DNA from: a virus
Direction: 5' to 3' (one strand)
DNA: 64,000 nt
IMG/VR virus record: IMGVR_UViG_3300032217_000462
Coordinates: 1-64,000 of that record
The notes under the pieces were generated by a model. It saw only the letters and a program-made list of their open reading frames with translations, made no database searches and was not told the origin of the DNA. Made by a program: the position numbers and the translations under genes. Position 1 is the stretch's first letter. Each line of letters starts with the position of its first letter. Below, in pieces: positions 25,196 to 35,081 of the stretch.

Positions 25196-25525
25196 TTATC
25201 CTTGTGAAGATTGTTCTTCTTGTTCAGAAGGAGTAGGTGTTTCTGGCTCAGGAATCGGCTCTGGTGCTGGATATGGTACTAAATCCATAAGCATTTCAAA
25301 ATCTTTGTGATTTACATCGTCAGTATTGCTATGATTATAGATCACTGTGATACCATACGAGCCAATATCTGCTACCATGGTGGCCACTAAGTGTGAGCCT
25401 GCAGCTTGTGCAAATTTTCCAGTAATATAAGCAGCTTTATGCTCACCTTCTGGTACTGTGCCTAGATATTTATACACAAAACCCATTTGTTGACTAAATA
25501 TCTTTTGAAAAAATTCTTTATCCAT
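25196..25525 (-). CDS. Small protein with acidic Pro-rich tail, unknown
   Basis: A 109-residue protein. Residues 1-80 look globular (mixed, with FAQAAGSHLVATMVADIG). Residues 83-109 form a disordered Pro/Glu/Thr-rich tail (PAPEPIPEPETPTPSEQEEQ). No family is recognised. It is located within the fiber island, 3 bases upstream of the 24347 gene in transcription order, so it may be an assembly factor or minor structural protein. The pattern of a small domain plus Pro-rich tail also occurs in the unrelated gene at 3828. Confidence 0.55.
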   Translation of the reverse strand: MDKEFFQKIFSQQMGFVYKYLGTVPEGEHKAAYITGKFAQAAGSHLVATMVADIGSYGITVIYNHSNTDDVNHKDFEMLMDLVPYPAPEPIPEPETPTPSEQEEQSSQG

Positions 25526-25539
25526 ACTACCTCCAGTAG

Positions 25540-26013
25540 TTATACATATTTTAATCTAACATATAGGTCTCTAGCAAATGTAGCCGAACCTGCTACATCG
25601 AGAGTTAGATAATCCGTTGTTGTTAATACTATATTACAAGATATTGGAGCCATTACAACTGTTCCTGTTGATATAGTACCTGTTATATTTGTTGTAGCAC
25701 CATTTTTATTTATAGTAAATGATAAGCTGCCTCCAGTTGGAGATGCACCTAAATTAGCATAAACCGTGTCTATAACAATATTTGTTGGGGGATAAAATCT
25801 TGCTAATCCTGAATAAGGAGGTGCAATGGCTCCCACCATAGTTAAACTAACGTACTTAGGAAATACTTGGGTTGTCCAAGTAGTTCCGTTTGATATTAAT
25901 ACACTACCATTGCTACCTGGAGTAATAACTCCGGTGCCACCTTTTGAAGGGCTTAATACACCGGCGCTAGTTATTCCTTCTGACAATTTTGCTAAATAAG
26001 CTGCTATGCCCAT
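25540..26013 (-). CDS. Small fiber-type protein with shared N-terminal motif
   Basis: A 157-residue protein. Its N-terminus (MGIAAYLAKLSEGITSAGVL) matches the leader shared with the 17893, 18327 and 19650 genes, and is followed by SPSKGGTGVITPG, the common fiber KGGTG motif. The C-terminal 95 residues form a beta domain ending TDYLTLDVAGSATFARDLYV, paralogous to the C-terminus of the 17893 protein. The two genes are 7 kb apart, so the module has been duplicated within the island. It probably forms or caps a short fiber. Confidence 0.62.
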   Translation of the reverse strand: MGIAAYLAKLSEGITSAGVLSPSKGGTGVITPGSNGSVLISNGTTWTTQVFPKYVSLTMVGAIAPPYSGLARFYPPTNIVIDTVYANLGASPTGGSLSFTINKNGATTNITGTISTGTVVMAPISCNIVLTTTDYLTLDVAGSATFARDLYVRLKYV

Positions 26014-26031
26014 AAAAATTCCTTGTTAAAA

Positions 26032-28932
26032 TTAAGCTTGAGCTTCGCTCCAGCGTAATAATATAGTTGCACTGCCAGTACCTTGAACCATCCTGATATT
26101 AATTGCTAATACGTCAGGACCATTAGGATATGCCCCTACTCCACCAAAAGGATTATTAGTAAGCTCTTTTAGCAAAGTCAAATCTTGAGTATAGTCGCCG
26201 TTAGGAATGGCTGAGAACGCCACAACTTGTTCACCAGGAGTTGCAGCTGTACCTGAAGACCATACAACTGAAGTGGCAACTTGAGTCAAACTAGGCTGAC
26301 CGCCTGCAGAAAGTAAATTCAATGCACTCCAAGTAGCACTACTAAAGTTTGAAGGATTTAAAACTCCTTCAACAATAATAGAACCAGCACTTGGTGTACC
26401 ACTTGCGTTATATGTTGAAACTGCAATTTGTTGTAGTAATAACTGTGAGCGATTTAATAGGTCTTTAGAACCTAAATCACCAACTTGAGAATTTGATACG
26501 CTTGGCGCTAATCGAATTAAAAAAGCTGTTTGCGCTGTAGTGGTAAGTGTTAAACCAGTACGTTGATAGTTAAAGATATATCCACGATCTTGGTCAAAAT
26601 TACCATCCATTATCAAAGAACTACCCCAATGACTTAGCGTAGGGCTACAAGTATTTGATACAAGTACAAGACCTGTATTGGCTGCATGTGCTGCTGCAGT
26701 TCCTGCAGAATAAGTTTTCATACCACCCTGAGCGTAGTTAGTAAGAGTTGTACCTCTGGTGCAGCCTGTGAATGTTGTTGTTGTTTTACCAGTATAACTA
26801 ATTAGTTCATTATCAACGTATATTGTCCCAGCACTAGGAAAATAAGTTGTATCATTTACATTTAATGTTGTACTTAGTGTACCTGGATCAGCCGTTAAAT
26901 ATCCTACTTGCGGGCTTCCGTCATTATCAATACTATATCGCACAGGTAAGTTTCCTGAACGCATATGTGCTTCTGTATTAACGTTATTGTTTTTCAAACG
27001 ATGTACAGTTATCCAGTTACCATCGCCACCACGAACCATATAATCAATAAACCCAGCACCATACCAAGTATATTGAATACCAACCATTTGCATCCTAGAT
27101 ATGTCTATGGCAAATCCACTTGGGCCTGTTCCATCAATTTTATCCATGTTAAACTCGCTTTGAGGTATACGAGTTTCTTGAACCAAGCTTGCCTTTACAC
27201 CACTGATGTTTGTAACACCGCGATAATCTGGGCTAACACTCATGTTTGTATCACTTATTACCTGAGTAACATAGTGAGTCATACCACGAATTGATATTCT
27301 GTCACCAACTTTAGCTTGTTGCGTAAATCGACTATTACTTCCAATTACTAAATTGGTATTAGTATTAATAGCTACTGTTCCAGTTAATTGTTGAATAGAA
27401 TTACGTCTAACTACTGATAAAATACTTCCGCTATATTCCCAAAACATTCCGTTTTGTTCGTCAAAACAACCAGCCCGTACATTAGCACCATGCCAATTAA
27501 CTACAGTTACTTTGGCGTAAATAGCCATAACACCAACTGTAGAGGCTATATTACTTGATCCACTATTATATGTAAATGTAAAATCATCAATGATATTTGT
27601 TACAGTATACGTTCCATTATATCCAGAAGTAACGACTCCTGCAATAGTAACTACACCGCCAATTTGTAAACCATGATCCATGTCATCGGTTTTAACAGTT
27701 ACCACAGAATTTATACCTGTGGTAGCAGCAGTTATTGTTTGTATGTCATAACTAGGTCTAAAAAGAGTACCTGTTGACCATAACATACCTTTACCAGATT
27801 GATACCTAAAATACTTTTTAGTTACGCGAACAATACTGGCTCCAAAAGATGGTGTTTTACAGTTTATAATAATACCGCCGTCATAAGGTCGGTGAATAGC
27901 AGAACCGTTAGACATAGCGTATACTACTGGAGTACCGGGGCTTACTACAGCACCAGTTCGTCCAATATAAGTAATGGCTGTCGGACTAACAACACTGTTT
28001 ACTAAAAATTGTCCTGTACCAAAAGTAGGATTACTACCTCCAGTAATATTTACATAAATAGGAGTTCCAGGTAATAGTCCATGATTAGAACCAAAATTAA
28101 CTGTTATGGTAGTTGGGTTAGATGAGTCGGCTGTTGCGGTAGTAGCATTTAATGCTGCACCTGTAAATAAGTTTGCGCGTTTTGTTAAGGTAGTATCAGT
28201 TAGTAAACTTTGATTATTAGCAGTACCTACTATGCCGTTTGCATAATATCGTAAGGTTGTAGAAGATGGAGCATCAAAAACAATAAAGTTACCAACAGCA
28301 CGACTAAATCCAGCTGTACCGGGATTTAATCCCGTTACATTAACCGCCATACCTGTTATAATATTATGTGCAACACTAGTAGTAACTGTAATTAAACTAT
28401 TACTAGAATTGGAACTTGTATAATCCGTAGTAACAGCAGTAGTTTCTAAATCAACGCTGGTATATTCATAAATCGAAGGATAGCCACGCATTGTACCATA
28501 ACTAGCCCATTTAGTAGGCTGTAAACCATATTCAAAGTCAGCATCAATTAATGCTTGAGGATTAGATACTCGCATACGCTCAATAGCATCAGTACCGAAA
28601 TCCCAAGGACGAATCTTAACGCCATTTTGAGTTTCTTCAAATAAAATTTGAAGACTATCACCAGTCATGCCAGTAGTATTATAGGCTAATGTAATGGTTG
28701 TGTATCCATCAACTCGCTGTACAAGTCTAGGAATAGCCGCAGTACTACCCGTGGTAAATACTGCGGTTGTTCCAGCGTAGGTTGGGTCAGCAAAATTATA
28801 AATGACAATGTTCTTTGTCGTATTAGTAATCACTAATAGCTGTTCTAATTGCACTCTACCCGGGATAACTATTGTTCCAGCATTAGCAGCTCCAGGCGTA
28901 AACGTGTATGTTCTCGCTAAAGTTTTTGCCAT
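26032..28932 (-). CDS. Large virion structural protein, fiber/baseplate type
   Basis: A 966-residue protein. The N-terminal 100 residues are a beta domain (TYTFTPGAANAGTIVIPG), followed by a block MRVSNPQALIDADFEYGLQP TKW that I associate with large structural proteins of aquatic (for example cyanophage-type) viruses. The middle has repeated 90-residue beta modules (ITVNFGSNHGLLPGTPIYV; VTVKTDDMDHGLQIGG) resembling bacterial adhesin-like folds. Around 520-700 a distinct domain includes WYGAGFIDYMVRGGDGNW. The ribosome binding site is weak (AAGAAAG). It is probably a long fiber or baseplate-associated structure, with no enzymatic motif seen. Confidence 0.65.
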   Translation of the reverse strand: MAKTLARTYTFTPGAANAGTIVIPGRVQLEQLLVITNTTKNIVIYNFADPTYAGTTAVFTTGSTAAIPRLVQRVDGYTTITLAYNTTGMTGDSLQILFEETQNGVKIRPWDFGTDAIERMRVSNPQALIDADFEYGLQPTKWASYGTMRGYPSIYEYTSVDLETTAVTTDYTSSNSSNSLITVTTSVAHNIITGMAVNVTGLNPGTAGFSRAVGNFIVFDAPSSTTLRYYANGIVGTANNQSLLTDTTLTKRANLFTGAALNATTATADSSNPTTITVNFGSNHGLLPGTPIYVNITGGSNPTFGTGQFLVNSVVSPTAITYIGRTGAVVSPGTPVVYAMSNGSAIHRPYDGGIIINCKTPSFGASIVRVTKKYFRYQSGKGMLWSTGTLFRPSYDIQTITAATTGINSVVTVKTDDMDHGLQIGGVVTIAGVVTSGYNGTYTVTNIIDDFTFTYNSGSSNIASTVGVMAIYAKVTVVNWHGANVRAGCFDEQNGMFWEYSGSILSVVRRNSIQQLTGTVAINTNTNLVIGSNSRFTQQAKVGDRISIRGMTHYVTQVISDTNMSVSPDYRGVTNISGVKASLVQETRIPQSEFNMDKIDGTGPSGFAIDISRMQMVGIQYTWYGAGFIDYMVRGGDGNWITVHRLKNNNVNTEAHMRSGNLPVRYSIDNDGSPQVGYLTADPGTLSTTLNVNDTTYFPSAGTIYVDNELISYTGKTTTTFTGCTRGTTLTNYAQGGMKTYSAGTAAAHAANTGLVLVSNTCSPTLSHWGSSLIMDGNFDQDRGYIFNYQRTGLTLTTTAQTAFLIRLAPSVSNSQVGDLGSKDLLNRSQLLLQQIAVSTYNASGTPSAGSIIVEGVLNPSNFSSATWSALNLLSAGGQPSLTQVATSVVWSSGTAATPGEQVVAFSAIPNGDYTQDLTLLKELTNNPFGGVGAYPNGPDVLAINIRMVQGTGSATILLRWSEAQA

Positions 28933-28953
28933 ATTATTTATTCTTTCTTATTT

Positions 28954-31900
28954 TTACACACCCATTGCTACGCTCATTGCAATAGAGAAATTACGCACAC
29001 TGGTTAAACCAAGTGATCCAACACTAGATAGTATTGTAATAGTATCTCCAGCAGTTGCTGCCTGAGTTAATGTAACTGTAGTACCATTTACAGCAGTATA
29101 ATTACTACTCTTTTGTAAACTACCATTAACATATACTATTACCGATCCTGTACTATAGCCATTGGATACAGTAAATACTGTTTGACCTGCTGTTGCTGTA
29201 AACTCTTCCGAGGTTGACATTGGTCCTGTTGGACCTATGGTACCTTGCGGCCCTGTGGGTCCTGTGGGTCCGGTTATACCGTCACCCTTCATTTCACGAA
29301 CTACTAGTTCTTGTCCTACTCCAGGGGCTATTACAAAAGTTAGTGTTGTTCCACTTACTGAGTAATCAAGTACTGGTTGTAATAAAGCACCGTTAGCTAC
29401 TACTAAAATATTATGTGTGCCATAACCACTGTTAATAGTAAATGCTGTTGTAGTGCCGTCGCCAGTAAACGTTTGCGTTTCAATTGTAAACGGATAACCT
29501 ATTGCACCTGATGGTCCTGTTGGTCCTTGAGCACCTGTGGGTCCATTTGCAGGGCCTGTTGGTCCTACAGCACCTGTTGTTCCAGTGGGTCCTGTGGGGC
29601 CGATTGCACCGTTTGTACCTGCAGTACCTTGTGCACCTGTTGGACCTGTTGGACCACCAGCTGGTCCCGTTGGTCCTTGCGGTCCTGTGGGTCCGTCACC
29701 TTTCATCTCACGAACAACAAGTTCAACTTGATCTTCAGGAGCTGTTACAAAAGTTAGTGTAGTTCCGCTAACAGAATAATCTGCAACAGGTGATAAAATA
29801 ACACCGTTGGCTACAACAATTACGCTATCAGTAGTATAACCACTATTAATAGTAAATGCAGTAGTAGTTCCGTTACCAGTAAAATTTTGTGTTTCTACAA
29901 TAAAGGGTGAACCAATTCCACTAGCACCTGTTGGGCCTGTAGGTCCAGTGGCTCCATTTGAACCTATAGTACCATTAGTACCTTGTGGGCCTGTTGGGCC
30001 TGCTACAGTTGATGCAGCACCTGTAGGACCAGTAACACCTTGAATACCTTGTGATCCTGTAGGACCTGTAATACCTTGAATACCTTGAGATCCTTGAGAT
30101 CCTTGAGATCCTGTAGGACCTGTAATACCTTGCGGACCTATAGGACCTGCTACAGTAGATGCAGCACCTGTAGGACCTGTAGCACCTGTAATACCTTGAA
30201 TACCCTGAGAACCTGTAGGGCCTGTAGCACCTGTAGGGCCTGCTACTGTAGATGCAGCACCTTGAGAACCTGTTGGTCCAGTACTACCCGTTGGGCCTTG
30301 AATACCTTGCGCACCGCTAAGATCACTGGTATAAGTATAACTTGTTCCATTCCAAATATATAATCTAGAATTTTCTGCATTTTCAACATTGCCAGTATCA
30401 ATAATTGCAAACTGTCCTGCTGTAATACCTGTAGGTGAAGTATCAGCTGTTAAAGCCGCAACACTCAAATAAGTTTTAGCAATTGTAAAACCAAGACCAT
30501 TAGCACCTGTTGGACCTGTTGGACCGGTATTACCTTGAGTACCTGCGTTGCCTTGAGAGCCTGTAGGTCCAGTAACACCTTGAATACCTTGTGTACCTTG
30601 AATACCCTGAGAACCTGTAGGGCCTGTAGCACCTGTAGGGCCTGTAATGCCTTGAATACCTTGAGATCCTGTAGGACCTGTAGCTCCATCTACTCCTATT
30701 GTACCTGCAGCACCTATAGGTCCTTGAATACCTTGTGATCCTGTAGGTCCTTGAATACCTTGTGATCCTGTAGGTCCTTGAATACCTTGAGCACCTGTTG
30801 GTCCCGCCACAGTAGAAGCAGCACCTGTGGGGCCTTGAATACCTTGAGAACCTGTAGCTCCTGTAGGACCTTGTGATCCTGTAGGACCATCTCCAAGTAA
30901 TTCTCTAACAACAATTTCATCACCGCTATCTGGAGCAATAATAAAAGTTAAAGAACTTCCGCTAACAGTATAATCGGTAGTTGGTTTTAATAATACGCCG
31001 TTTAAAGCTACTAGTAAACTATCAACAGTATATCCACTATCAATAGCAAATGTTGTTGTGGTTCCGTTGCCAGTAAAGTTTTGTGTTGTTACAATAAAAG
31101 GTGAGCCAATTCCAGAAGGACCTGTAGGTCCAACTACTCCTTGAACACCTTGAATACCTTGAGAACCTGTTGGCCCTGGTACTGTAGATGCTGCCCCTTG
31201 AGCACCAGTAGGACCTGTAACGCCTTGAATACCTTGTGATCCTGTAGGACCAGTAGGACCTGTAACACCTTGAATACCTTGTGATCCTGTAGGACCAGTA
31301 ACACCTTGAATACCTTGTGATCCTGTAGGACCTGTAACGCCTTGAATACCTTGTGATCCTGTAGGACCAGTAACACCTTGAATACCTTGTATACCTTGAG
31401 ATCCCGTAGGACCTGTAGCACCTTGTAAGCCTTGTGTTCCTTGTGGACCTGTAGGCCCTACTATTTGCCCTACGTCTAAATATAAACTGCCAGTCCAGGT
31501 ATATAAATTACCATCAGCTGTAACAATATATGCGTCACCAATACTAGGAGTAGGTGTACCTGGTAATTGTGCTATTGTGGCTACTTCACCTTTAATATTA
31601 ACTGATGTACCAGGATTACCTTGAGGCCCTGTAGGACCTGTAATACCTTGAGCTCCTGTAGGACCTGCTATTGTTGAAGCAGCGCCTGTTGGGCCTGTAG
31701 GACCTGTAACACCTTGAATACCTTGTGATCCTGTAGGACCTGTAACACCTTGAATACCTTGTGAGCCTTGTGAGCCTTGAGCACCTGTAGGACCTGTAGG
31801 ACCTGTAACACCTTGAATACCTTGTGTTCCCTGAGCTCCTGTAGGACCTGTAATACCTTGAGATCCTGTAGGACCTGTAGCACCTTGGATACCTTGAATA

Positions 31901-34900
31901 CCTTGGATACCTTGAATACCTTGGATACCTTGAGCTCCTGTTGGGCCCATAATACCTTGATCACCTGTTGGGCCTGTAGGACCTGTAACGCCTTGAATAC
32001 CTTGTGATCCTGTAGGACCAGTAACACCTTGAATACCTTGTGAGCCTGTTGGTCCATCATTACCCTGCATACCCGTAGGACCTTGTAGCCCTGTAGCACC
32101 TGTAGGACCTGTAGGTCCTGTAACACCTTGAGCACCTGTTGATCCTGTAGAACCTTGAATACCTTGTGATCCTGTAGGTCCTTGAATACCTTGTGACCCT
32201 GTAGGTCCTTGAATACCTTGTGATCCTGTAGGTCCTTGAATACCTTGAATACCTTGAATACCTTGATCACCTGTTGGTCCTGTAGAACCTTGAGCACCTG
32301 TTGGTCCTGCTGATCCTGTGGGTCCAGCTACAGTAGATGCAGCACCTGTTGGTCCTGTGACACCTTGTATACCTTGTGAACCTGTAGGGCCTTGAATACC
32401 TTGAATACCTTGCGAGCCTGTATCGCCAGTATTACCTTGTGCTCCTGTTGGACCTGTTGATCCTGTTGGGCCCGCATTACCTTGTACACCCTGTTGTCCT
32501 GTTGGACCTTGAGCACCTGTTGGGCCTGCAACAGTGGATTGTGCTCCTGTAGGACCTGTAACTCCAGTGGATCCTGTTGATCCTGTAGGTCCTTGAATAC
32601 CCTGTGATCCTGTGGGTCCTTGAATACCTTGAGAGCCTGTAGGCCCTTGTAATCCAGTAGCTCCACTTAAATCAGTTGTATAGTTATAAACACTACCATT
32701 CCATAAATATAGTCTAGCATTTTCAGGATCGCTTACATTTCCTGTATCAATTAGTGCAAATTGACCTGCTATAATATTTGTTGGAGAAGTATCTGCTATT
32801 AATTGAGCTACACTTGTATATGTTTTAGCAATAACAAATCCAAGGCCTGTTGCACCTGTTGGGCCTGTAACACCTTGAACACCTGTTGGGCCTGTGGGAC
32901 CTGCATTACCTTGCGGACCTGTAACACCTTGTGGACCAGTATCGCCCATTGGACCTTGTGGACCTTGTGGACCTTGCATTCCGTCTGCGCCAGCAGGACC
33001 TGTTGGACCTGTAGCACCTTGTGAACCTGTGGGTCCAGGAACGGTTGAGTCTGCTCCTGTTGGACCAAAATCTCCTTGTGGACCTGTTGGGCCAGTTGGA
33101 CCAGTTGCTCCATATCCAATACTTTGACCAGCAACAACCAAGAATCCATTCTCTGTAGAAAGAGGTGTTCCACCCAGATCAATTGTATTAGCAGCAAAAT
33201 AACCTGTTTTCCAACGCTTTGTAGGAGAACCGATATTAAAAGTTTGATCTACTGATGGTAGTAAGTTGCTGTTTATGTTTGTAAGATCAACTGCTGGGCC
33301 TGTTGGGCCAGTTGCTCCAGTTCCTACTAAATGTCCTTTTAGTTCTTTAATTACAACATTTAGTCCATTTGGTGGTGCAGTTACAAATATTACTTGAGTT
33401 CCAGATACAGTATAATCGGTAGTAACTTCTTGTAATAAGCCACCTACTGTAACTAATATACTTTCTGCTGTAAGCCCACTACCTATAGTGAAGGCCGAAG
33501 TACTACCGTCACAAGTATACGTACGAGTATATGCATTAAATGCTGTACCTCCAGGATTACCATTAATCCACTGAGTACCATTCCACAATAGTGCCTGTCC
33601 GTTTGCAGGACCTGATATAACCACATTAGATAAATCTTCTAAAACTGTAGTTTTATTAACCCATTTTTGAGTTGCGCTATCGTAAGCTAATACTTGCTTA
33701 TTAACAGCACTAGTGATTGTTATATCACTTAATCCTGTTAAAGTACTAATTGTAGATTTATTAACCCATTTTTGGGTTGCAGTATCGTAGACAAGTGCTT
33801 GATTATTAGTAGGGCTAGTAATAGTTACATCACTTAAACCTGTAATAGCACTAACAGGTGTTTTATTAACCCACTTACTAGCAACTGAGTCCCAAGATAA
33901 AACTTGGTTATTAGCAACACTGGTAATAGTTACATTACCTAAACTATCTATACTAGTAGTCTTATTAATCCATTTAGAAGCAGTAGTATCCCATACAAGA
34001 GCTTGGTTGTTAGTAACACTAGTAATAGTTACATTGCCTAAGCTATCTATGCTAGTAGTTCTATTAACCCATTTTTGAGTAGCATTGTCCCATACTAGTG
34101 CTTGTTTATCCGCAATGTTTGTTACATTTACGTTATTTAAATCATACAAACTACTAACTGGTGATTTATTTACCCATTTACTAGTTGCTGTATCCCACGA
34201 TAATGTTTGATTGTTAGTTGGGCTAGTAACTGTAACATTACTTAAATCATATAAACTACTAACAACAGATTTATTAATCCATTTTTGCGTAGCAGTATCC
34301 CATGATAATGCTTGGTTATTAGTAACACTAGTAATAGTTACATTGCCTAAATCATTAACACTAGTAGTTTTATTAATCCATTTTGAAGTTGCTGTATCGT
34401 AAGTTAATACTTGTTTATCAATAGTACTGGTTAAAGTTACGTCACTTAATCCTGTTAAAGTACTAACTGTAGATCTATTAACCCATTTCTGAGTTGCAGT
34501 ATCATATACAAGTGCTTGATTATTTGTAGGACTAGTTAATGTTACATTGGTTAAATCGCTAAGAGAACTTGTAAAAGTTCTATTAACCCATTTTTGAGTT
34601 GCAGAGTCATAAGATAATAATTGATTATTTGCAGGACTTACTAAATTTACATCTGTTAAACCAGTAATAGTAGTTGCAACAGTTCTATTAACCCATTTAC
34701 TAGCCGCGGAATCCCATGATAAAACTTGATTATTAGCAACACTGGTAATTGTTACATTACCTAAATCATTCACAGTAGTAGTTTTATTAACCCATTTCTG
34801 TGCTGTCGAATCCCAGGTTAGTTGTTGATTATTGGCGACACTAGTAATAGTTACATTACTTAAATCATCGACTTTAGTATCCGCTAAATTTTTAAAATAC

Positions 34901-35034
34901 TTTACTTGTCCACTGGATGCTTTAAAATATAGTCTTCCATCAGCTGTATTAATGGCTAACTCTCCGGGCTGAAGATTACCGGCCAGTGGGACTCCCCCAG
35001 TTGTCGATGAATTTTTAATCTTAATTATTGCCAT
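28954..35034 (-). CDS. Collagen-like long tail fiber
   Basis: A 2026-residue fiber. Residues ~55-490 contain 13 tandem repeats of about 33 residues (core [13 protein letters not shown], then [11 protein letters not shown]). The rest is Gly-X-Y collagen-like sequence dominated by GPTG and GIQG units, expected to form a trimeric triple helix. The collagen is interrupted by globular modules: five copies of a ~60-residue module (core [18 protein letters not shown]) and two of another ([16 protein letters not shown]), plus a related third ([15 protein letters not shown]). The C-terminal end is the fifth copy of the first module. The SD (AGGG, 35041-35044 on this strand) can be sequestered in a hairpin. 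Confidence 0.85.
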   Translation of the reverse strand: MAIIKIKNSSTTGGVPLAGNLQPGELAINTADGRLYFKASSGQVKYFKNLADTKVDDLSNVTITSVANNQQLTWDSTAQKWVNKTTTVNDLGNVTITSVANNQVLSWDSAASKWVNRTVATTITGLTDVNLVSPANNQLLSYDSATQKWVNRTFTSSLSDLTNVTLTSPTNNQALVYDTATQKWVNRSTVSTLTGLSDVTLTSTIDKQVLTYDTATSKWINKTTSVNDLGNVTITSVTNNQALSWDTATQKWINKSVVSSLYDLSNVTVTSPTNNQTLSWDTATSKWVNKSPVSSLYDLNNVNVTNIADKQALVWDNATQKWVNRTTSIDSLGNVTITSVTNNQALVWDTTASKWINKTTSIDSLGNVTITSVANNQVLSWDSVASKWVNKTPVSAITGLSDVTITSPTNNQALVYDTATQKWVNKSTISTLTGLSDITITSAVNKQVLAYDSATQKWVNKTTVLEDLSNVVISGPANGQALLWNGTQWINGNPGGTAFNAYTRTYTCDGSTSAFTIGSGLTAESILVTVGGLLQEVTTDYTVSGTQVIFVTAPPNGLNVVIKELKGHLVGTGATGPTGPAVDLTNINSNLLPSVDQTFNIGSPTKRWKTGYFAANTIDLGGTPLSTENGFLVVAGQSIGYGATGPTGPTGPQGDFGPTGADSTVPGPTGSQGATGPTGPAGADGMQGPQGPQGPMGDTGPQGVTGPQGNAGPTGPTGVQGVTGPTGATGLGFVIAKTYTSVAQLIADTSPTNIIAGQFALIDTGNVSDPENARLYLWNGSVYNYTTDLSGATGLQGPTGSQGIQGPTGSQGIQGPTGSTGSTGVTGPTGAQSTVAGPTGAQGPTGQQGVQGNAGPTGSTGPTGAQGNTGDTGSQGIQGIQGPTGSQGIQGVTGPTGAASTVAGPTGSAGPTGAQGSTGPTGDQGIQGIQGIQGPTGSQGIQGPTGSQGIQGPTGSQGIQGSTGSTGAQGVTGPTGPTGATGLQGPTGMQGNDGPTGSQGIQGVTGPTGSQGIQGVTGPTGPTGDQGIMGPTGAQGIQGIQGIQGIQGIQGATGPTGSQGITGPTGAQGTQGIQGVTGPTGPTGAQGSQGSQGIQGVTGPTGSQGIQGVTGPTGPTGAASTIAGPTGAQGITGPTGPQGNPGTSVNIKGEVATIAQLPGTPTPSIGDAYIVTADGNLYTWTGSLYLDVGQIVGPTGPQGTQGLQGATGPTGSQGIQGIQGVTGPTGSQGIQGVTGPTGSQGIQGVTGPTGSQGIQGVTGPTGPTGSQGIQGVTGPTGAQGAASTVPGPTGSQGIQGVQGVVGPTGPSGIGSPFIVTTQNFTGNGTTTTFAIDSGYTVDSLLVALNGVLLKPTTDYTVSGSSLTFIIAPDSGDEIVVRELLGDGPTGSQGPTGATGSQGIQGPTGAASTVAGPTGAQGIQGPTGSQGIQGPTGSQGIQGPIGAAGTIGVDGATGPTGSQGIQGITGPTGATGPTGSQGIQGTQGIQGVTGPTGSQGNAGTQGNTGPTGPTGANGLGFTIAKTYLSVAALTADTSPTGITAGQFAIIDTGNVENAENSRLYIWNGTSYTYTSDLSGAQGIQGPTGSTGPTGSQGAASTVAGPTGATGPTGSQGIQGITGATGPTGAASTVAGPIGPQGITGPTGSQGSQGSQGIQGITGPTGSQGIQGVTGPTGAASTVAGPTGPQGTNGTIGSNGATGPTGPTGASGIGSPFIVETQNFTGNGTTTAFTINSGYTTDSVIVVANGVILSPVADYSVSGTTLTFVTAPEDQVELVVREMKGDGPTGPQGPTGPAGGPTGPTGAQGTAGTNGAIGPTGPTGTTGAVGPTGPANGPTGAQGPTGPSGAIGYPFTIETQTFTGDGTTTAFTINSGYGTHNILVVANGALLQPVLDYSVSGTTLTFVIAPGVGQELVVREMKGDGITGPTGPTGPQGTIGPTGPMSTSEEFTATAGQTVFTVSNGYSTGSVIVYVNGSLQKSSNYTAVNGTTVTLTQAATAGDTITILSSVGSLGLTSVRNFSIAMSVAMGV
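29220..33325 (-). repeat. Collagen-like Gly-X-Y repeat DNA within the long fiber
   Basis: Tandem and dispersed 9- to 30-base repeats encode [10 protein letters not shown]-type units; on the + strand they appear as recurring CCTTGAATACCTTG and GATCCTGTAGGACC blocks. Globular modules interrupt the array near 29285-29490, 29700-29905, 30315-30500, 30890-31105, 31465-31610 and 32655-32840. High nucleotide identity between copies makes this a likely hotspot for length change by recombination and a probable site of assembly collapse. Confidence 0.9.
33560..34875 (-). repeat. 13 tandem ~100-base repeats in the long fiber N-terminal shaft
   Basis: Encodes 13 copies of a ~33-residue unit with conserved pattern L-x-x-V-x-I-T-S-x(3)-N-Q-x-L-x-(W/Y)-D-(S/T)-A-x-x-K-W-(V/I)-N-(K/R). 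The last copy is degenerate and leads into the collagen region. Copies are similar but not identical. One related unit (LKGLSDVDTS...DKW) is also found in the small protein at 37058. Confidence 0.85.
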
Positions 35035-35040
35035 ACTCAG

Positions 35041-35077
35041 CCCTAAAAGAATTAGGGAAACTTATACAAGTTTCCCT
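35041..35077 (-). promoter_or_regulatory. Two mutually exclusive hairpins before the collagen-like fiber gene
   Basis: Hairpin 1 pairs 35054-35063 with 35068-35077 (10 bp, ATAC/GTAT loop). Hairpin 2 pairs 35041-35046 with 35052-35057 (6 bp, CCCTAA/TTAGGG). They share 35054-35057, so only one can form. In the leftward transcript hairpin 2 contains the AGGG that serves as ribosome binding site for the fiber ATG at 35034, 6 bases away. Hairpin 1 would free it. Translation control is an inference; no U-tract makes this a good terminator. Confidence 0.5.
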
Positions 35078-35081
35078 TTTA

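Noticed and set aside
29214-33127. Many open frames opposite or out of frame with the collagen-like fiber, rich in Leu/Val, Cys/Thr or Gly/Pro.
   Set aside because: They are translations of the same GC-biased repeats in other frames, with no ribosome binding sites, and the true frame is a continuous 2026-residue protein.
29220-33325. Regularly spaced near-identical short repeats that look superficially like a CRISPR array.
   Set aside because: The repeats lie wholly in one coding frame, are multiples of three, encode Gly-X-Y units and have no unique spacers of constant length.
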